From Blepharisma stoltei (lineage: Eukaryota > Ciliophora > Heterotrichea > Heterotrichida > Blepharismidae), in assembly GCA_914767885.1 (NCBI GenBank), contig CAJZBQ010000010.1, forward strand, positions 434,001-498,000: DNA of 64,000 nucleotides, written 5' to 3'. How positions within the stretch are numbered: the stretch's first letter is position 1; each line of letters starts with the position of its first letter. Positions 1 to 10,900 of this stretch are shown piece by piece. The notes beneath the pieces were generated by a model. That model saw only the letters and a program-made list of their open reading frames with translations. It was not told where the DNA came from and did no database searches. The position numbers and the translations under genes are program-made.

Positions 1-59
1 AAAATGGACAAGGGCAAAATACTATAGAATTAGTTAGAGAGAATAAAAAATAAAGGATT

Positions 60-1100
60 TTAGATCTTTATATCAATTATGTCATATGGCACATATTCTA
101 TATAATGCATGTGTAAATCGTCATATAGCCCAGATGAATTTAATGACGAAGAAATGCATATTGTGTTTTTTTGTGATGAAAACGAAGAATTGAAGGCGGT
201 AGAATTCTCCACAACATTGCTAAAAGTTCTTCGATGGCATTTTGAAGTCTTGCCTAGAACTTCTTTCAAGTTTTTCTTAAGCAGCACAGGTTCTTTTATT
301 TCTGTTTTCTTTTTATTCCCGATCTTGCTTTTCGTTTTATCTATTAATTTCTTCTCGTTCGAAATATAGGGCTTTACCCTAAGTAGCCCTATAAGGGCAG
401 ATGATTCCCGGTGGAATCATCGAGTTGATCCAACGCAGGGCTACACAGGGTAAAACCCTATACTTACGGTTTCATAATTCTGATCAAGGCTCCCTCTTCT
501 TATCCTCGCGGCTTGGATTGAAGTTTTATTGGCAATAATATCGACTTCTATACTTTTTTCCCTTATTTTTACCTCTATTTATTAAGCAAATTATTAGTCA
601 GATTTATTATAGTAAATATGAATATGTTTTCTTTTGCTTCTATTAAATTATCATCTTTTTTTGGTTCCATTTTTCTTGCTGAAGAAGCTCTTTTTTCTCT
701 TTCCAATGCTATAGGCATCATTTGATTAAAACTTATAGTTCTCTTTTTTCTATCGTGGAGAATTAATTTTTTCTTATTTTCTGCCTCTTTTGTTTTTGTG
801 TTTTGAATTTGCAAAGCTAAGTCTAAGCTATCTTTCCTTTTCTGCCTTGTTTCTCAGGATATTTTTGATTTTTTTCTTTCGGATTCTAAATGTTTTATTC
901 GATTTTCCAGAGTTTTTACTTTTAAATCTAGCTTTTTCCTCTCCAGAAGCAAATTGTGGATTTGAAATTCTGAAGATGGTATAGTTCTTTTTTGGGAAGG
1001 TTTTTGCGACGACTTAGACTGAGAAATCAAGCTATTATTTTCAGTGCACAGAAATCGGTCCGTTGGAAAGTGATTTTGCTTATCCTCTATCCTTGCTTAA
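60..1100 (-). CDS. Hypothetical Lys/Glu-rich coiled-coil protein, IES-interrupted
   Basis: I do not recognise the family. Reading TGA as Trp gives an open frame from about 1090 down to 577, a long charged coiled coil (ERKKLDLKVKTLENRIKHL and similar). A second open frame runs from about 550 to a TAA at 60. Removing the fold-back insert 367-462 joins VSI-SNEKK in frame, and removing a candidate 68-bp insert 551-618 joins the two halves as NIFIEVDII. No ATG is visible at the 5' end, where a TAA lies near 1101, so the first exon may be beyond another insert. The C-terminal part is basic and then Ser/Asn-rich. One gene is my inference; two adjacent genes remain possible. Confidence 0.45.
367..462. 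mobile_element. 96-bp fold-back IES
   Basis: TA-flanked insert with imperfect inverted ends (TAGGGCTTTACCCT at the left, AGGGTAAAACCCTA at the right) and a small inner hairpin around GATGATTCC/GGAATCATC. Removing it with one TA keeps the minus-strand frame open. Confidence 0.65.
551..618. mobile_element. Candidate short 68-bp IES
   Basis: AT-rich TA-to-TA segment holding the in-frame stops that separate the two coiled-coil frames. Its removal gives a continuous frame and its size fits the other short inserts here (63, 71 and 85 bp). Several other TA pairs would also work, so the exact ends are uncertain. Confidence 0.35.
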
Positions 1101-1167
1101 GCAATTTTTGTTTTTTATTAATTTTTATACAACAATCAATAAAATAATATTATTTTATATATAATTT

Positions 1168-1230
1168 TTTACTCAAAAGTTCGAGCCCATCCTTGATCAA
1201 AATTTGGTGGGCTGTTCGATCAAAAATAAG
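1168..1230. repeat. Relic of MITE family B in a non-coding stretch
   Basis: The words CCCATCCTTGATCAAAA and TGTTCGATCAAAAAT match the ends of the family B element at 61410-61960. The rest of about 1101-2378 is AT-rich and I see no convincing coding frame in it. Confidence 0.45.
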
Positions 1231-2378
1231 AGCTAGTTAGACATTAAATAATAATTAATGATAAACATAGCGCCAAGAACTTTATACCAAGTATTTGCAG
1301 ATTTAAACAGATCGTTTCTTACTCTTGCTTATATTTATGCTAAATTCAACGATATTGTTTGTGTAATTATTTAATCTAGCATGTGGACAATTGAATTTGA
1401 GATTTTTAAAAATATAACTTGTGAAGTGAAAAAGTGGAAACTTTAAAAATTTAAAAATTGCAGAAGAACAGATTTTGAAATTCTATGAATGAAGCTCTAA
1501 TTATCACGATTTCTGATAGATAATTCCATTCCATTCAAATTCAGCAGCAGTACGCTGCCCCAGGCCTTATGGATAATTCAGCTTATATTTCAAGTACTAT
1601 TAGCAAATTAAGTAAGCCTTCCTTTTTGTTCAAATAGCTAGTAAAACCGCTATAGCAACTATAAAGTATTATTTAAATATTATGTGGCACATAGAAGCTG
1701 AAAATTAGATCGATAAACTGTCGATTGTTAAATAAATATATTTAGGTGGCTCAGAAAATTTTTATGTATACTTTGATTCAAAATTGGGTATCTTGTTCAG
1801 GCAATATTTCGAGGTCCTATTGCATTAAAACTAAAGCATTCACGATACTAATTTTGAAGGCCTATGGCATTAAATCAGCTTCGTGCTGCAAGAATTAGGA
1901 GGCATTCTATGCTTTTTATCTTTATTTATCATAAAATTTTTAAAATTCGAAATATTTTTCATATAAGCACTCTTGATAAATAGTATATTATGGATTAAAT
2001 CTTTTTTACCCCATGAATTGAGTTCTTTCATTGTTATTTTTGAATATAATTAAAATCACTTATTAAGTTCATTAGACTAGTTTCCCAAGATAAATTTAGA
2101 TAAATGCAATTTTTGAAAATATATAGCAATTATAACTCTTAATTAATAGGTTACAGAGTCACAAAACGCCTTTCTCGTTCTCACAAATTCCTTATTCAAC
2201 CCTTATTGGCATTTATCCCTATTTTCCATTGGATCATAATAATGTTGCCTCAATATGAAATGTTGATCCTTTTTTAAATTTTTTACTCTCTCTCTATTTA
2301 ATTATGCATAAATTCAATGCTAATTTTCTTACTTACTGATCAAAAATATTATCCTTTAAATACATCTGTAAAAATTTT

Positions 2379-4061
2379 ATGCAAAAGTCAACTAATAGAG
2401 CTGATGACCTTACTTTAGGCGAAGTCGATATACTCGATTTCCTTGATTTCCCACCGCCTCTACCGACACGTTCTCATGAAGTAGCTCGGGATGCGGAAGA
2501 AACTTACACAGATATCAAATCTACCGGTCGAAAACAGATCGTTGATACAAAAATTCTTGATAATTAAAAATATGGCGTCTTCGTATAATTAAAATATGGC
2601 GTCTTCGTCTGGGCATGGCCTCCCGGCCATGCAGCCTCGACTCATATTTTAATTATATCCGGCAAGTTTTGCATTTCAGAAAGGGACAGCAATGCTAGGT
2701 AAGCAATTCTGGTGGAGCTCAGAGCCTAGCCCAAGTCTATTTTCAGGGATGTTTTTTCCTCATGGGGAAGGAGGCACGTGAGTTGGAAAGGGGAAGCTCA
2801 GCAGAGTCCGTTAGGACCAATCGGGCAACTCCCTAGCGTGAAACTGGGCGTTACGTCCCAGGCTTCGTGTTTTCCTTTTTGCCGAGAGCCTACCAGAAAA
2901 TCCATTTTTTTTATGGATTTTCGGAATGGCAACCCATGTCCTCAAGCGAAGTAGCTCAGTCATGAGCCGTCGAAGTCGGCAACACCTGCGACTAGGTGCA
3001 CCTTGGCGTAGCAAAGCTGGTCGACCCAGAGGCCGGTGGGCCCGATGCGCCATAGGCAGGCGGAAGCTCTGGGATGGGCAACCCCGTAAGGGACGTTAAG
3101 CGTATAAATCTAATAGAATAGAATACAAAAATTCTTGGCAGATTTCAAAGTTCATCCAACCCTTACCCTCCTAAAAAAGAGTACCTTCGATGCAAAATGA
3201 TCCGAGGTCATAAAAGAGCTAATCGCCAAATAGAAAAATCGGTCATCCCTAAGCGCACAATAAATGCATATTCCTCTATAGCCGAAGTCTATTGAAGCAA
3301 GCTTGCAGCTTGCTTTAACGCCCACAAGGACGTTCTAATTGAGGAAAGCAAAACTGAAGCAGGGCCGAAGACTGATGGCAAAACCAAGCGAAATTGTAAT
3401 GAAAACAATATCCCGAAAGGCTCCATGCCAAATGACTGTGGATTTTTGACAGTGTACATTTCATCGAAATCCATTTGGTCGAAAATTTTTATAGTGCGAC
3501 ATTTGGCCGAAAAATTAATGGTTTTTTTTTTCGGTCAAATGTCTCACTTTCAAAAATTTTAGACCAATTTTCGGCCAAAAATTTTCGGTGAAATGGACAC
3601 TATCAAAAGGGTAAGTCATTTGACCTGCACCCATCCCGAAAAGCTTCAACGAAAAGTTTTGTAAAAGGTATTTTTCTCCTGAAGAGGTAAGAGAATCGTA
3701 CTTTTACTATACAGAGTACATATTTGCTGAGTTTGACCCTGATGTTATGTGCAAAAAATTCAAGCTCAGATGCTGCAGGTCGCCTATTCATAATTCTGAG
3801 TGCTTTGAAAGCTGAAAATTGTTGAAGTTTTACGTCCAGAAGATTATGCTGGACAATTTAGGTGTTGAGCCGTGGATTGTGATGGAAGCCACCACAGATG
3901 TTTCGACCATGCCGAATCCAATGCCACAAATTGTAGTTGAGACTAAGATTGCAGAGAGTGAGATTAAAAAAGTAGAGCCACAGCAGATAAATGATCCTTT
4001 AGAGAATATTTTCAGAGAAATTGATGGAGATATTGATCCAGAACTATTCTTTAATTTTTAG
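2379..4061 (+). CDS. Unknown protein split by a SINE and a MITE
   Basis: Starts at ATG 2379 (MQKSTNRADDLTLGEVDIL) and ends in an acidic tail (DIDPELFFNF) at 4061. The frame is broken by a SINE (2560-3122) and a small TIR element (3457-3602). Removing both, with one SINE target repeat and a putative 17-nt intron near 3670, gives 313 codons plus stop in one frame. The middle has a basic patch (PPKKEYLRC, RGHKRANRQ) and a Cys-containing block (DPDVMCKKFKLRCCRS), followed by SECFESW where W is a TGA. No family is recognised. The basic centre and acidic ends suggest a nuclear protein, which is inference. The 17-nt intron is longer than the usual 15. Confidence 0.6.
2560..3122 (+). mobile_element. 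SINE-like retroelement copy 1
   Basis: GC-rich 563-bp body flanked by a perfect 15-bp target duplication ATACAAAAATTCTTG (2545-2559 and 3123-3137). The head carries ATATGGCGTCTTCG and the tail is AATCTAATAGAATAGA. It shares blocks with copy 6 at 38532 (GACCAATCG, GCCGAGA, ACCAGAAAAT, GGCAACCC). It splits the coding frame of the host gene. Confidence 0.8.
3457..3602. mobile_element. Small TIR element (IES) with AGTGTACATTTCATCG ends
   Basis: Inverted ends AGTG(T)(A/C)CATTTCA(T/C)CGAAA enclose about 146 bp between TA dinucleotides at 3455 and 3601. Inner words TTTGGTCGAAAATTTT and TTTTCGGCCAAA are also inverted. Removing it restores the host reading frame. Confidence 0.65.
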
Positions 4062-4195
4062 CTAATTTTAATATTTTCTTATTAATTTTTAAATAGGATA
4101 TTGCGCTATTAGAAAATTATTAACAGATCTTATTATATATGCAATTACTACTCGCAAAAATGATTTTTATAATATTGTACATCAAATTTTCTAAC

Positions 4196-4445
4196 TCCCC
4201 CTCTTTAATTTAGAACAAAATATAGGTAAAATTTCCATTTTTTGGGTACTTTAACTCTCCTTCAAATTGAGAAAAAATTTTTTCAAGATAAAAATACTGA
4301 CCTGATTTAACGAAAAGGTTAAAATAAAATATTATTTAAACAGTTTCTACACTGAATCGATTAATTTTTAAAAATAATTCTTCGTAAAAAATAATTTTTA
4401 TTGAGAGCAATTTAATATAAATAGATTATAAAAATTTAACTCCCT
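4196..4445. repeat. Degenerate family C MITE in intergenic DNA
   Basis: The left edge (ACTCCCCCTCTTTAATTTAG, then AACAAAATATAGGT) matches the TIR of the element at 7653-7967. The right edge ACTCCCTTTAAACT is on the same strand rather than inverted, so the copy is decayed or composite. Nothing else is evident in 4062-4445. Confidence 0.4.
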
Positions 4446-5150
4446 TTAAACTAAACAAGATTTTTTGTTCCATTTTAAAAAGTGGGTAGTAAATGCGACT
4501 TGAGAAGAGCTTCTGAACAATTTAGAGTTATCTTTTGCATTTCCAAAAATTATTTTGCTTGGCGTATAATTATTTCTTACAATCCTGCAGCTTCCTATCA
4601 TTATATTTCCTCTATTTTTTTCTATGAACTTTTCATTTCTTTCACTCATAGTAAAATGTTTTTCCCTCATATAGTTTTTTAACTCTAAATATTTTTTATT
4701 TTCTGTTCCTTTATTGAGCTCTCTAAATTCTTCCCTCATAGTTGATAGCATTTTTTTCTTATAGTCTCCTAGTCTGATAGAACTCAAATTTGAATTTATT
4801 TTTATAAGCTCAGGCACTTTATCACCATGAAACTCTGCATAGCATGAGCTTGATTTGTAGTCATTGCCGCTACTTCCTAATCTTAAAGTATCAGAATTTC
4901 TCTGGCCTGGGACAATTCTTCTAGGAGATGTTTTTACAGGTTCTTTTAATGTAAACATTTCTTGTGATAAGGATCTCAGGGGATGTCTTTCATGGCCTAG
5001 AGCAATTCTTTCTTGTGATAAAGTTCTGAAATTTTCAGTTTTTTGGCAATGGGGAAGATATGAAGATGAGCTTGTTGTGATTTTAGGGTCTTCGTTAAAT
5101 CCTAAAGAAAAATGAGTTGAATATAAGTCTTTTATCAATTTTTTTGCCAT
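4446..5150 (-). CDS. Hypothetical basic protein, 234 aa
   Basis: An intact frame from ATG 5150 to TAA 4446 with no insert. The sequence is Ser-, Lys- and Arg-rich, with an imperfect repeated motif in the first third (TLSQERIALGHERHPL, SLSQEMFTLKEP). A helical, charged middle (DYKKKMLSTMREEFREL) follows. No domain is recognised and there is no signal peptide or membrane segment. It lies head-to-head with the next gene, about 130 bp away, so the two may share a promoter region (inference). Confidence 0.65.
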   Translation of the reverse strand: MAKKLIKDLYSTHFSLGFNEDPKITTSSSSYLPHCQKTENFRTLSQERIALGHERHPLRSLSQEMFTLKEPVKTSPRRIVPGQRNSDTLRLGSSGNDYKSSSCYAEFHGDKVPELIKINSNLSSIRLGDYKKKMLSTMREEFRELNKGTENKKYLELKNYMREKHFTMSERNEKFIEKNRGNIMIGSCRIVRNNYTPSKIIFGNAKDNSKLFRSSSQVAFTTHFLKWNKKSCLV

Positions 5151-5281
5151 TTATAGCTTCATTATAATTTTTCAATGGAATATAGTCTTTATATTCAATT
5201 TCTAGAAAAATTCAAAAATTTCTATTTTAATAATACTATAGATCAAATACTAATATTTAATAACCCCATGTATATGATATT

Positions 5282-5902
5282 TTGAATGAGATTTTAACCA
5301 GCACAGTTTCCTCATTATTTGAATGGAAAAATTCAGAGTTTGAAGAACAAATGAGATCAAGCTTGACATCTCTACCTCCTCCAAATCCAGGAGATTGGGT
5401 TAAAGTAGAAGGAAACCAAAAGCTTGAAATGGCACTTAGAAGATTAAGAATTGATAGAAACACTACAAATGGAAGAGAGTTGGCAAATAAAACAACTGAG
5501 GAGCTAAATACAGAAAAAAAGAAAGTAAAAAATGAATTAAAGACCTATGATACCACTTTTAAGTCCCTTTTTGGACGACTGCCTAAAAGAGAAGAAAAAG
5601 AGCCAATGAGACCGCTTTATATGTACTACAAGAAAATTAAGCAGGCAATATCAAAAAGACCAGCAGAAAGAAGCAATAAAAAATTGAATAGAGAAGAAAC
5701 TGTAAGAAAATTAGAAACCTTAAGAAAAGAAAGAGGAGAATTGAAGGCGGTTCTGCATAATTTCCAGATGGAGTTTTCTCAGACCAATCAAAGGAGGATT
5801 AGATATCATAAAGATATATTGCCAGTTGAAAATGAATATAAAAGATACAAGGACGTTAAAGCAGAAATTGCTAAATTAGAATCAGAGCTTAGTAAAGCAT
5901 AA
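5282..5902 (+). CDS. FAM13-domain-like coiled-coil protein
   Basis: 206 residues, intact. Two helical blocks resemble the C-terminal domain of the FAM13 family. One is about residues 82-120 (LKTYDTTFKSLFGRLPKREE, then PMRPLYMYYKKIK). The other is about 157-200 (VLHNFQMEFSQTNQRRIRYH, then LPVENEYKRYKDVKAEI). Both keep the family pattern of a charged helix, a basic turn with a proline, and a Tyr-containing helix. The match is from memory of the family pattern; no search was possible. The first start at 5282 lacks an ATG in good context, and another start slightly downstream is possible. It sits divergently to the gene at 4446. Confidence 0.5.
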   Translation: MNEILTSTVSSLFEWKNSEFEEQMRSSLTSLPPPNPGDWVKVEGNQKLEMALRRLRIDRNTTNGRELANKTTEELNTEKKKVKNELKTYDTTFKSLFGRLPKREEKEPMRPLYMYYKKIKQAISKRPAERSNKKLNREETVRKLETLRKERGELKAVLHNFQMEFSQTNQRRIRYHKDILPVENEYKRYKDVKAEIAKLESELSKA

Positions 5903-6064
5903 TATTAAATAATCATTATTTGCATATTTCCTTATATATCTTTATTTTATTAATTAAATGTATAGCAAATTTAATATATGATAAGAATTTTCCTTAAATT
6001 AGCTAGCAGTAATAATAAAAGAGACATTGAATTTTTGTTATATTAATTCTGCCTCTACTATTAA

Positions 6065-7524
6065 TTAAACCATTGCTTTTATTTCCTTATCAAACTTTTT
6101 ATTTTTGCCCTCATCTCTTATATTGTCATAAAAAATAATCCCAGTCCCTATAAAAACTAAGCTTAAGCTGATCCATTGGTATCCGTTAAGGATGTGATTA
6201 AACATCATAATTGATAATAAAACTGTCAGATTTTTTCTTGTTAAAGTAATTACATGCAATGTCAAAACTCCGAAAACCTTTATCGCCCTGAATGAGAACA
6301 CTTGCCCGATTGCCGACAATAAAGAAAACAATAAAATATCAAAAATGATTGATGGGTATTTTTCTATATAAGCAAATAAAGAAATTTCATCCCCAATACT
6401 AGATTAGATTAGAATGGGTCTTAGGGGTTCCTCTCTGCCTTTGCCGGCTTCAGACTCCTCCTCCTCCTAAGCATCGGTTTGCACTAAGGCCCTTTCTGTC
6501 GACATCTCCAAAAAATGGTGCCGTCGCCATCCCTCGGGGAGACACACCCAAGTATTTTATTGGACAACTCCTAGCGGTCGGCATGATTCCCGGGGACAGG
6601 AAGTCGGATACGACCCCCGAATTCTCCTTCTCTCCCCATTGCCATTCGCATCCAGATACATGAAATTGTCCTATGAACTTTAGTTTCCTTGTCTATGATA
6701 TCGGGTATAAAAACCTGCCTTAGTGAGAAAAAATCACCCCTGGACACAAAGTTCCAGGTCCAGGCCCAGAAGAATGGGTCGGATAAGTAACCATTTTTAT
6801 TTGTGTATCCAATACTAGAGAATCCTAAGACCACAATAGTTATCAGAATGCTCCAAAAATTCACATATCTCATCATTTCTAATGATGAAGGCTTATACTC
6901 ATGTTTTACTTTTTCTGCACAAAAGCCATTCAACCCATCCATCAGCAAAGATAAAAATATAAAAATTAGCCCAATAATTGTATCAGTTGTGCCTTCTTTT
7001 GGGTTAAGCATATTAAAGAGAAAGACACCAATTGTAATGATAGCAACGCTGAAATATTCATTTTTTTCGTATTTCACTTCTTTTACAAATAAACTTCCGA
7101 TCATAACAGGAAGAATTTTGCACGATTTTGCTAGGGCTTGGGTAGGATAACTAATATAAATAAGTGAGGTATTTGTAAAAATTTTTGCAAGGGTTGATAC
7201 TAATGAATGAGTGAATTTTAGCTTGAAAAAATGTCAAGATTTAGTGTCAGCTTGAATTATTGACTTTTGCTCTGTAAAAGATATCCCAAGAGTTTCACCT
7301 ACATGAGATTTACAAATAATAGAAACAAAAAATCCAGTAGTGCATTGGATCAATACTACAAATTCAGCATAATTAAATTTTTCTCGGCCAGGATCATTGT
7401 AACTATATAGAGATTACATCTTTTCTTGAACTATACTGAAATAGAGATGTGTAAAATAAATACCGAAGGCTACTATAAAAATCTCTGGGACTCTTTGACC
7501 TTTGATCTTATTGAAGGCCTCCAT
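6065..7524 (-). CDS. Nucleotide-sugar transporter, SLC35B1-like
   Basis: A multi-pass ER/Golgi drug/metabolite-superfamily transporter that would exchange UDP-sugars or adenine nucleotides. It starts at ATG 7524 (MEAFNKIKGQRVPEIFIVAF). A 15-nt intron at 7403-7417 follows the IVQEKM region. Removing it and the SINE 6404-6808 plus one target repeat gives 342 residues, typical for the family. The diagnostic block ISYPTQALAKSCKILPVM is present, and so is the C-terminal TM pair with LTRKNLTVLLSIMMF. The tail KNKKFDKEIKAMV has a lysine-rich end compatible with ER retrieval. Three internal Trp codons are TGA. Substrate is not predictable from sequence alone. Confidence 0.85.
6404..6808 (-). mobile_element. 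SINE-like retroelement copy 2
   Basis: Flanked by CCAATACTAGA (6393-6403 and 6809-6819). Read on the minus strand it begins AATAAAAATGGTTACTT and ends ATTCTAATCTAATCT. The 3' half aligns by eye with copy 7 at 42507 (CCCCGAGG, CACC(A/G)TTTTTTGG, GACCC). Excision joins GFSSIG to DEISLF in the transporter. Confidence 0.8.
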
Positions 7525-7652
7525 ATAAATATATAAGTGCTAAATTTTCATTATTATCTATATGCAAAATAGACTCTATAAAATATAATCCTTAATTTAA
7601 GTGGGGGAAAATATAATTATATTTAATATAATTAGCTTATAAATCTTCCATA

Positions 7653-7967
7653 CTCCCCTTTAAATTGAAACAAAAGATCCCTGTTACAATTTAAAGGGTT
7701 TTAAAAAAATTAAATTGAGCGCAATATTTTGGATTTTAGTTTAATTTTATGAATAATTAATAAATTAATTAATTCAGTGTGCAAACAGTTTAATTAATAT
7801 TCTACTTGTACTCCCTCCATTAATTGGTCAAAATTATTCATATAAAAAATTAATATTCTCATCTATAAAATTTTCCTATTGAAAAAAAAAATTGTTACAA
7901 TTTAGGGGATTAAAGTAAACAAAAAATGGAAATTTACCTATATTTTGTTCCAATTGAAAGAGGAGTC
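7653..7967. mobile_element. MITE family C copy 1
   Basis: About 315 bp with inverted ends. The left is ACTCCCCTTTAAATTGAAAC. The right, read inverted, is ACTCCTCTTTCAATTGGAAC and continues AAAATATAGGTAAATTTCC. It lies between the transporter start and the stop of the giant gene. The remaining bases 7525-7652 are AT-rich and featureless. Confidence 0.65.
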
Positions 7968-7970
7968 AGC

Positions 7971-10900
7971 CTAAGGATATTGATCTTGGCTATGGCTTTC
8001 CCCAATATTAGATTCTTCACTTATAGCGCTTTTGGCTATTCTTTTCATCGCCCATAAAGAAATGCTGGCGCTGTCTTTTATTTCTAGTTCAGTAAGGTTT
8101 TTAGTAGCTATTAGTTTTGATTTTTCTTCGATTTTCCCATAATCTTTATAATTATTAACATCAAAACATTTTCTTAGGCTCTGAATTTTTTTTAAAATCA
8201 AAAGAATCAATTTTTTAGATATAGCACCTGAAATATTTTAGATCATCATGTCCATCAATTTTAATTTTCAAAATTAATTTATACTTGTCAGCTTTTTTGA
8301 AAAGTAAAAACGAAAATGACAAGTCTCGGCTTATGATTTTAAGGTATTGTAATTGCCCGAGGATGGCGCTATCTTGCACCATCCTCGGGCAATTTAAAAA
8401 ATGGCCCCACACCGGGAATTGAACCCACGTGTGGGGCCATTTTTGGTGAGTGGAAGTCGATGTTCTTCACATACCAAAAATGGCCCCACACGTGGTTCAA
8501 TTCCCGGTGTGGGGCCATTTTTGAATTGCCCGAGGATGGCGCAAGATAGCGCCATCCTCGGGCAATTACTATACCTAATCAGACTTATACTGTATAGGGC
8601 AGGTGCCCTGTACCATATTTTTTCTGGTTGGTTTTCTGCTGGGGTATAGAGATCTATTAAGGTGTATGAGCTATATATTCTTCAGCCATACCCATAAAAA
8701 ATAAGCATTTGATAAAACCAGCAAAACGAAAAAGAAAATTTCTAATCCTAGGCTAAGTTCATTTGTCATATAATAAAGGCCGCAATAAATTGTTAATAGT
8801 TCTACAAAAATGCTTGTTAATTCTGCTGTGTTAAGCTCGAGATATTCAAAAGGATAGCACTTATATTGTAAATAAAAAAATATGAATAAAACTGTAAAGC
8901 AAACTATTGCTTGAGTCTCTACAGCGTCATTTGTAAAGAAAATTGCAATTCAAATTATTAGCAATTTTCTTATTAGAATTACAAATTCCCAATAAAATTT
9001 AGATTTTCTATATCCGTTATATATAAATCCAAATCTCAGCATTGTTTCCAGCCGATAAAGATGCCTTCTCTTTTTCCATAAATATAGAAAAATTCCTAAA
9101 GGTATTCCAGCAGTCCAAATTAAAATTCCTGGCAGAGCTACACCAAAAGCATAAATTGAGTGCATGTTATCTCAGCATTTAATATCAAGATTGCTGCTGA
9201 GATATAGTTCTCCATAAATATCCATGCAGCTGAAAATTGAAAACATATAATTTGTGATTGTTGGCAAAATAAGGAAATGCAGAATTCATAAAGTTGTGAT
9301 CAGTTCATTCTTTACTGCTGATAAATAGATATTTTTAATAACTGCTACTGTTAGTCACATAATAATAAAATGGTTCAGTGCGGAATTAGTTCTCTCCGAG
9401 AACTGTTCCTTCCTTCGCTTGCATTATTATGGGGTTCAGTTTTCCACGTGGCCTTTTATCCGCAACACCAATATGGAATATCGCATAGGGTATTCAATTG
9501 GTCCAGGGTACCAAAGGGTACCAAGGACATCTGGTTTTGCTGCTTGAGACACCAGAGGAGGGTGACCCTTAGGCGGAACACGCGCAGGAGTCAAGTTCGG
9601 GCGAGGCAACGCTGCCGGTGCGAAACTTCTGGCCTAGCTGGAGGTGAACATTTTATAGAAGGCTTGGTCGGGCTGACCGGTTCAAGATGGCTTGGTGACG
9701 TCACCAGATTGGGAGTTAAAAGGATGGGTTATGCATGTCTAAATCATCCTGCTGAAGAAGTCATACACCTTAAACGCCTAAGTAACTAATTAAGTAAGCT
9801 ACTATTAGTCAGAATATAAAAATGCAGATTCCTAAAGCTGCTATTGCTGAAATTATTAAGAGTGCATAGCAAAATCAATATGCCGAGGAGAATTTCTTGG
9901 ATGAGATTCATCGATAAATTCTATGGGATAGCTTTAGGAAGAGGTGAGACTTTAAGGTCTTATGGCAATAATTAATAATGGTTAGTTAAAGCTGCTGGGA
10001 GGCAAACCATAATAATCATTTTCAAAAAATATATCGATTTATAAGACTCTTTGTCACTTTTATCTATTAATAGACAATCAATAGAAAGCAGATGAGTTGG
10101 AATATCTCCAGGGTATGATTGGTAGGATAATCATGAATCAGCGTATCATGGCCATGGTAATTTCATCTTAATAATAATTGAAATCACTTGAAAGTAGTTC
10201 AATAAAATTTTGAAAAAAATAGAACTTATTGAGACTGGCTCATAAGCTGTGATAAATGTAAGATATACTACAATAGTAACTACTAAAATAGTGCAAATCC
10301 CTAGCACTACTAAAAGAAATAAAATGGTGACGTGACGGAAAAATGGACTCTGAGGCACACTCCCTATGGAGGAGGCAGGGCTGAAAGCAGGACCTCGTCC
10401 CTTTTTTAAATTAGGCCTTCAGGCTTAGGGATACTTTGCAGAAAAGGGAAGTTTTGCTTTCTCTCAGGTTTTCCTGTCCCTGACAGATGGACTGGACAGA
10501 TTTAGCCTGTAACATGGTCCTTCCTTGCCGGACCAGCGGTGAATGTCACATACTATGGCTCTGTCCAAGGGAGTTAATCCCTGGGCAGGAAGTTCAGGCC
10601 GAAAATCCAAAAAAGGGTGACATTTTGGAGTCAAGATGGGCGACGGCTAGTGGCCTGATCCACCTATAGCCAGCATAACCGTTTTAACTAATTAATTAAC
10701 TAGCCCTACTAGTCTGATGATGTTATCTTGACTAGATGGACATCTTTCACAGTTATTTCCACCTGACGATGAAAAACCATAGTCACAAGCTTGGCAAAGG
10801 TTTCCTTGGTACCCTTCTCTGCATCTTCCAGTTAAAGAAATAGAATCATTAGCATCTTTTAATCCTCCTTCGCAAGCATTTGGGTTTAAGCAATGATATA

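Noticed and set aside
2811-3053. Open frame on the minus strand in GC-rich DNA
   Set aside because: Lies wholly inside SINE copy 1; Arg/Pro-rich composition reflects base content and no protein family fits.
6571-6800. C-terminal tail appended to the transporter frame
   Set aside because: It is read-through into SINE copy 2; the true continuation lies beyond the element.
8400-8530. Possible tRNA from GTTCAATTC words
   Set aside because: No cloverleaf forms; the words sit in hairpin arms and lack acceptor and anticodon stems.
8401-8649. Open frame with repeated peptide
   Set aside because: Translation of the nested palindrome; the repetition is structural, not coding.
9370-9789. 139-codon open frame on the plus strand
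   Set aside because: Lies inside SINE copy 3 and is not conserved in the related copy 5.
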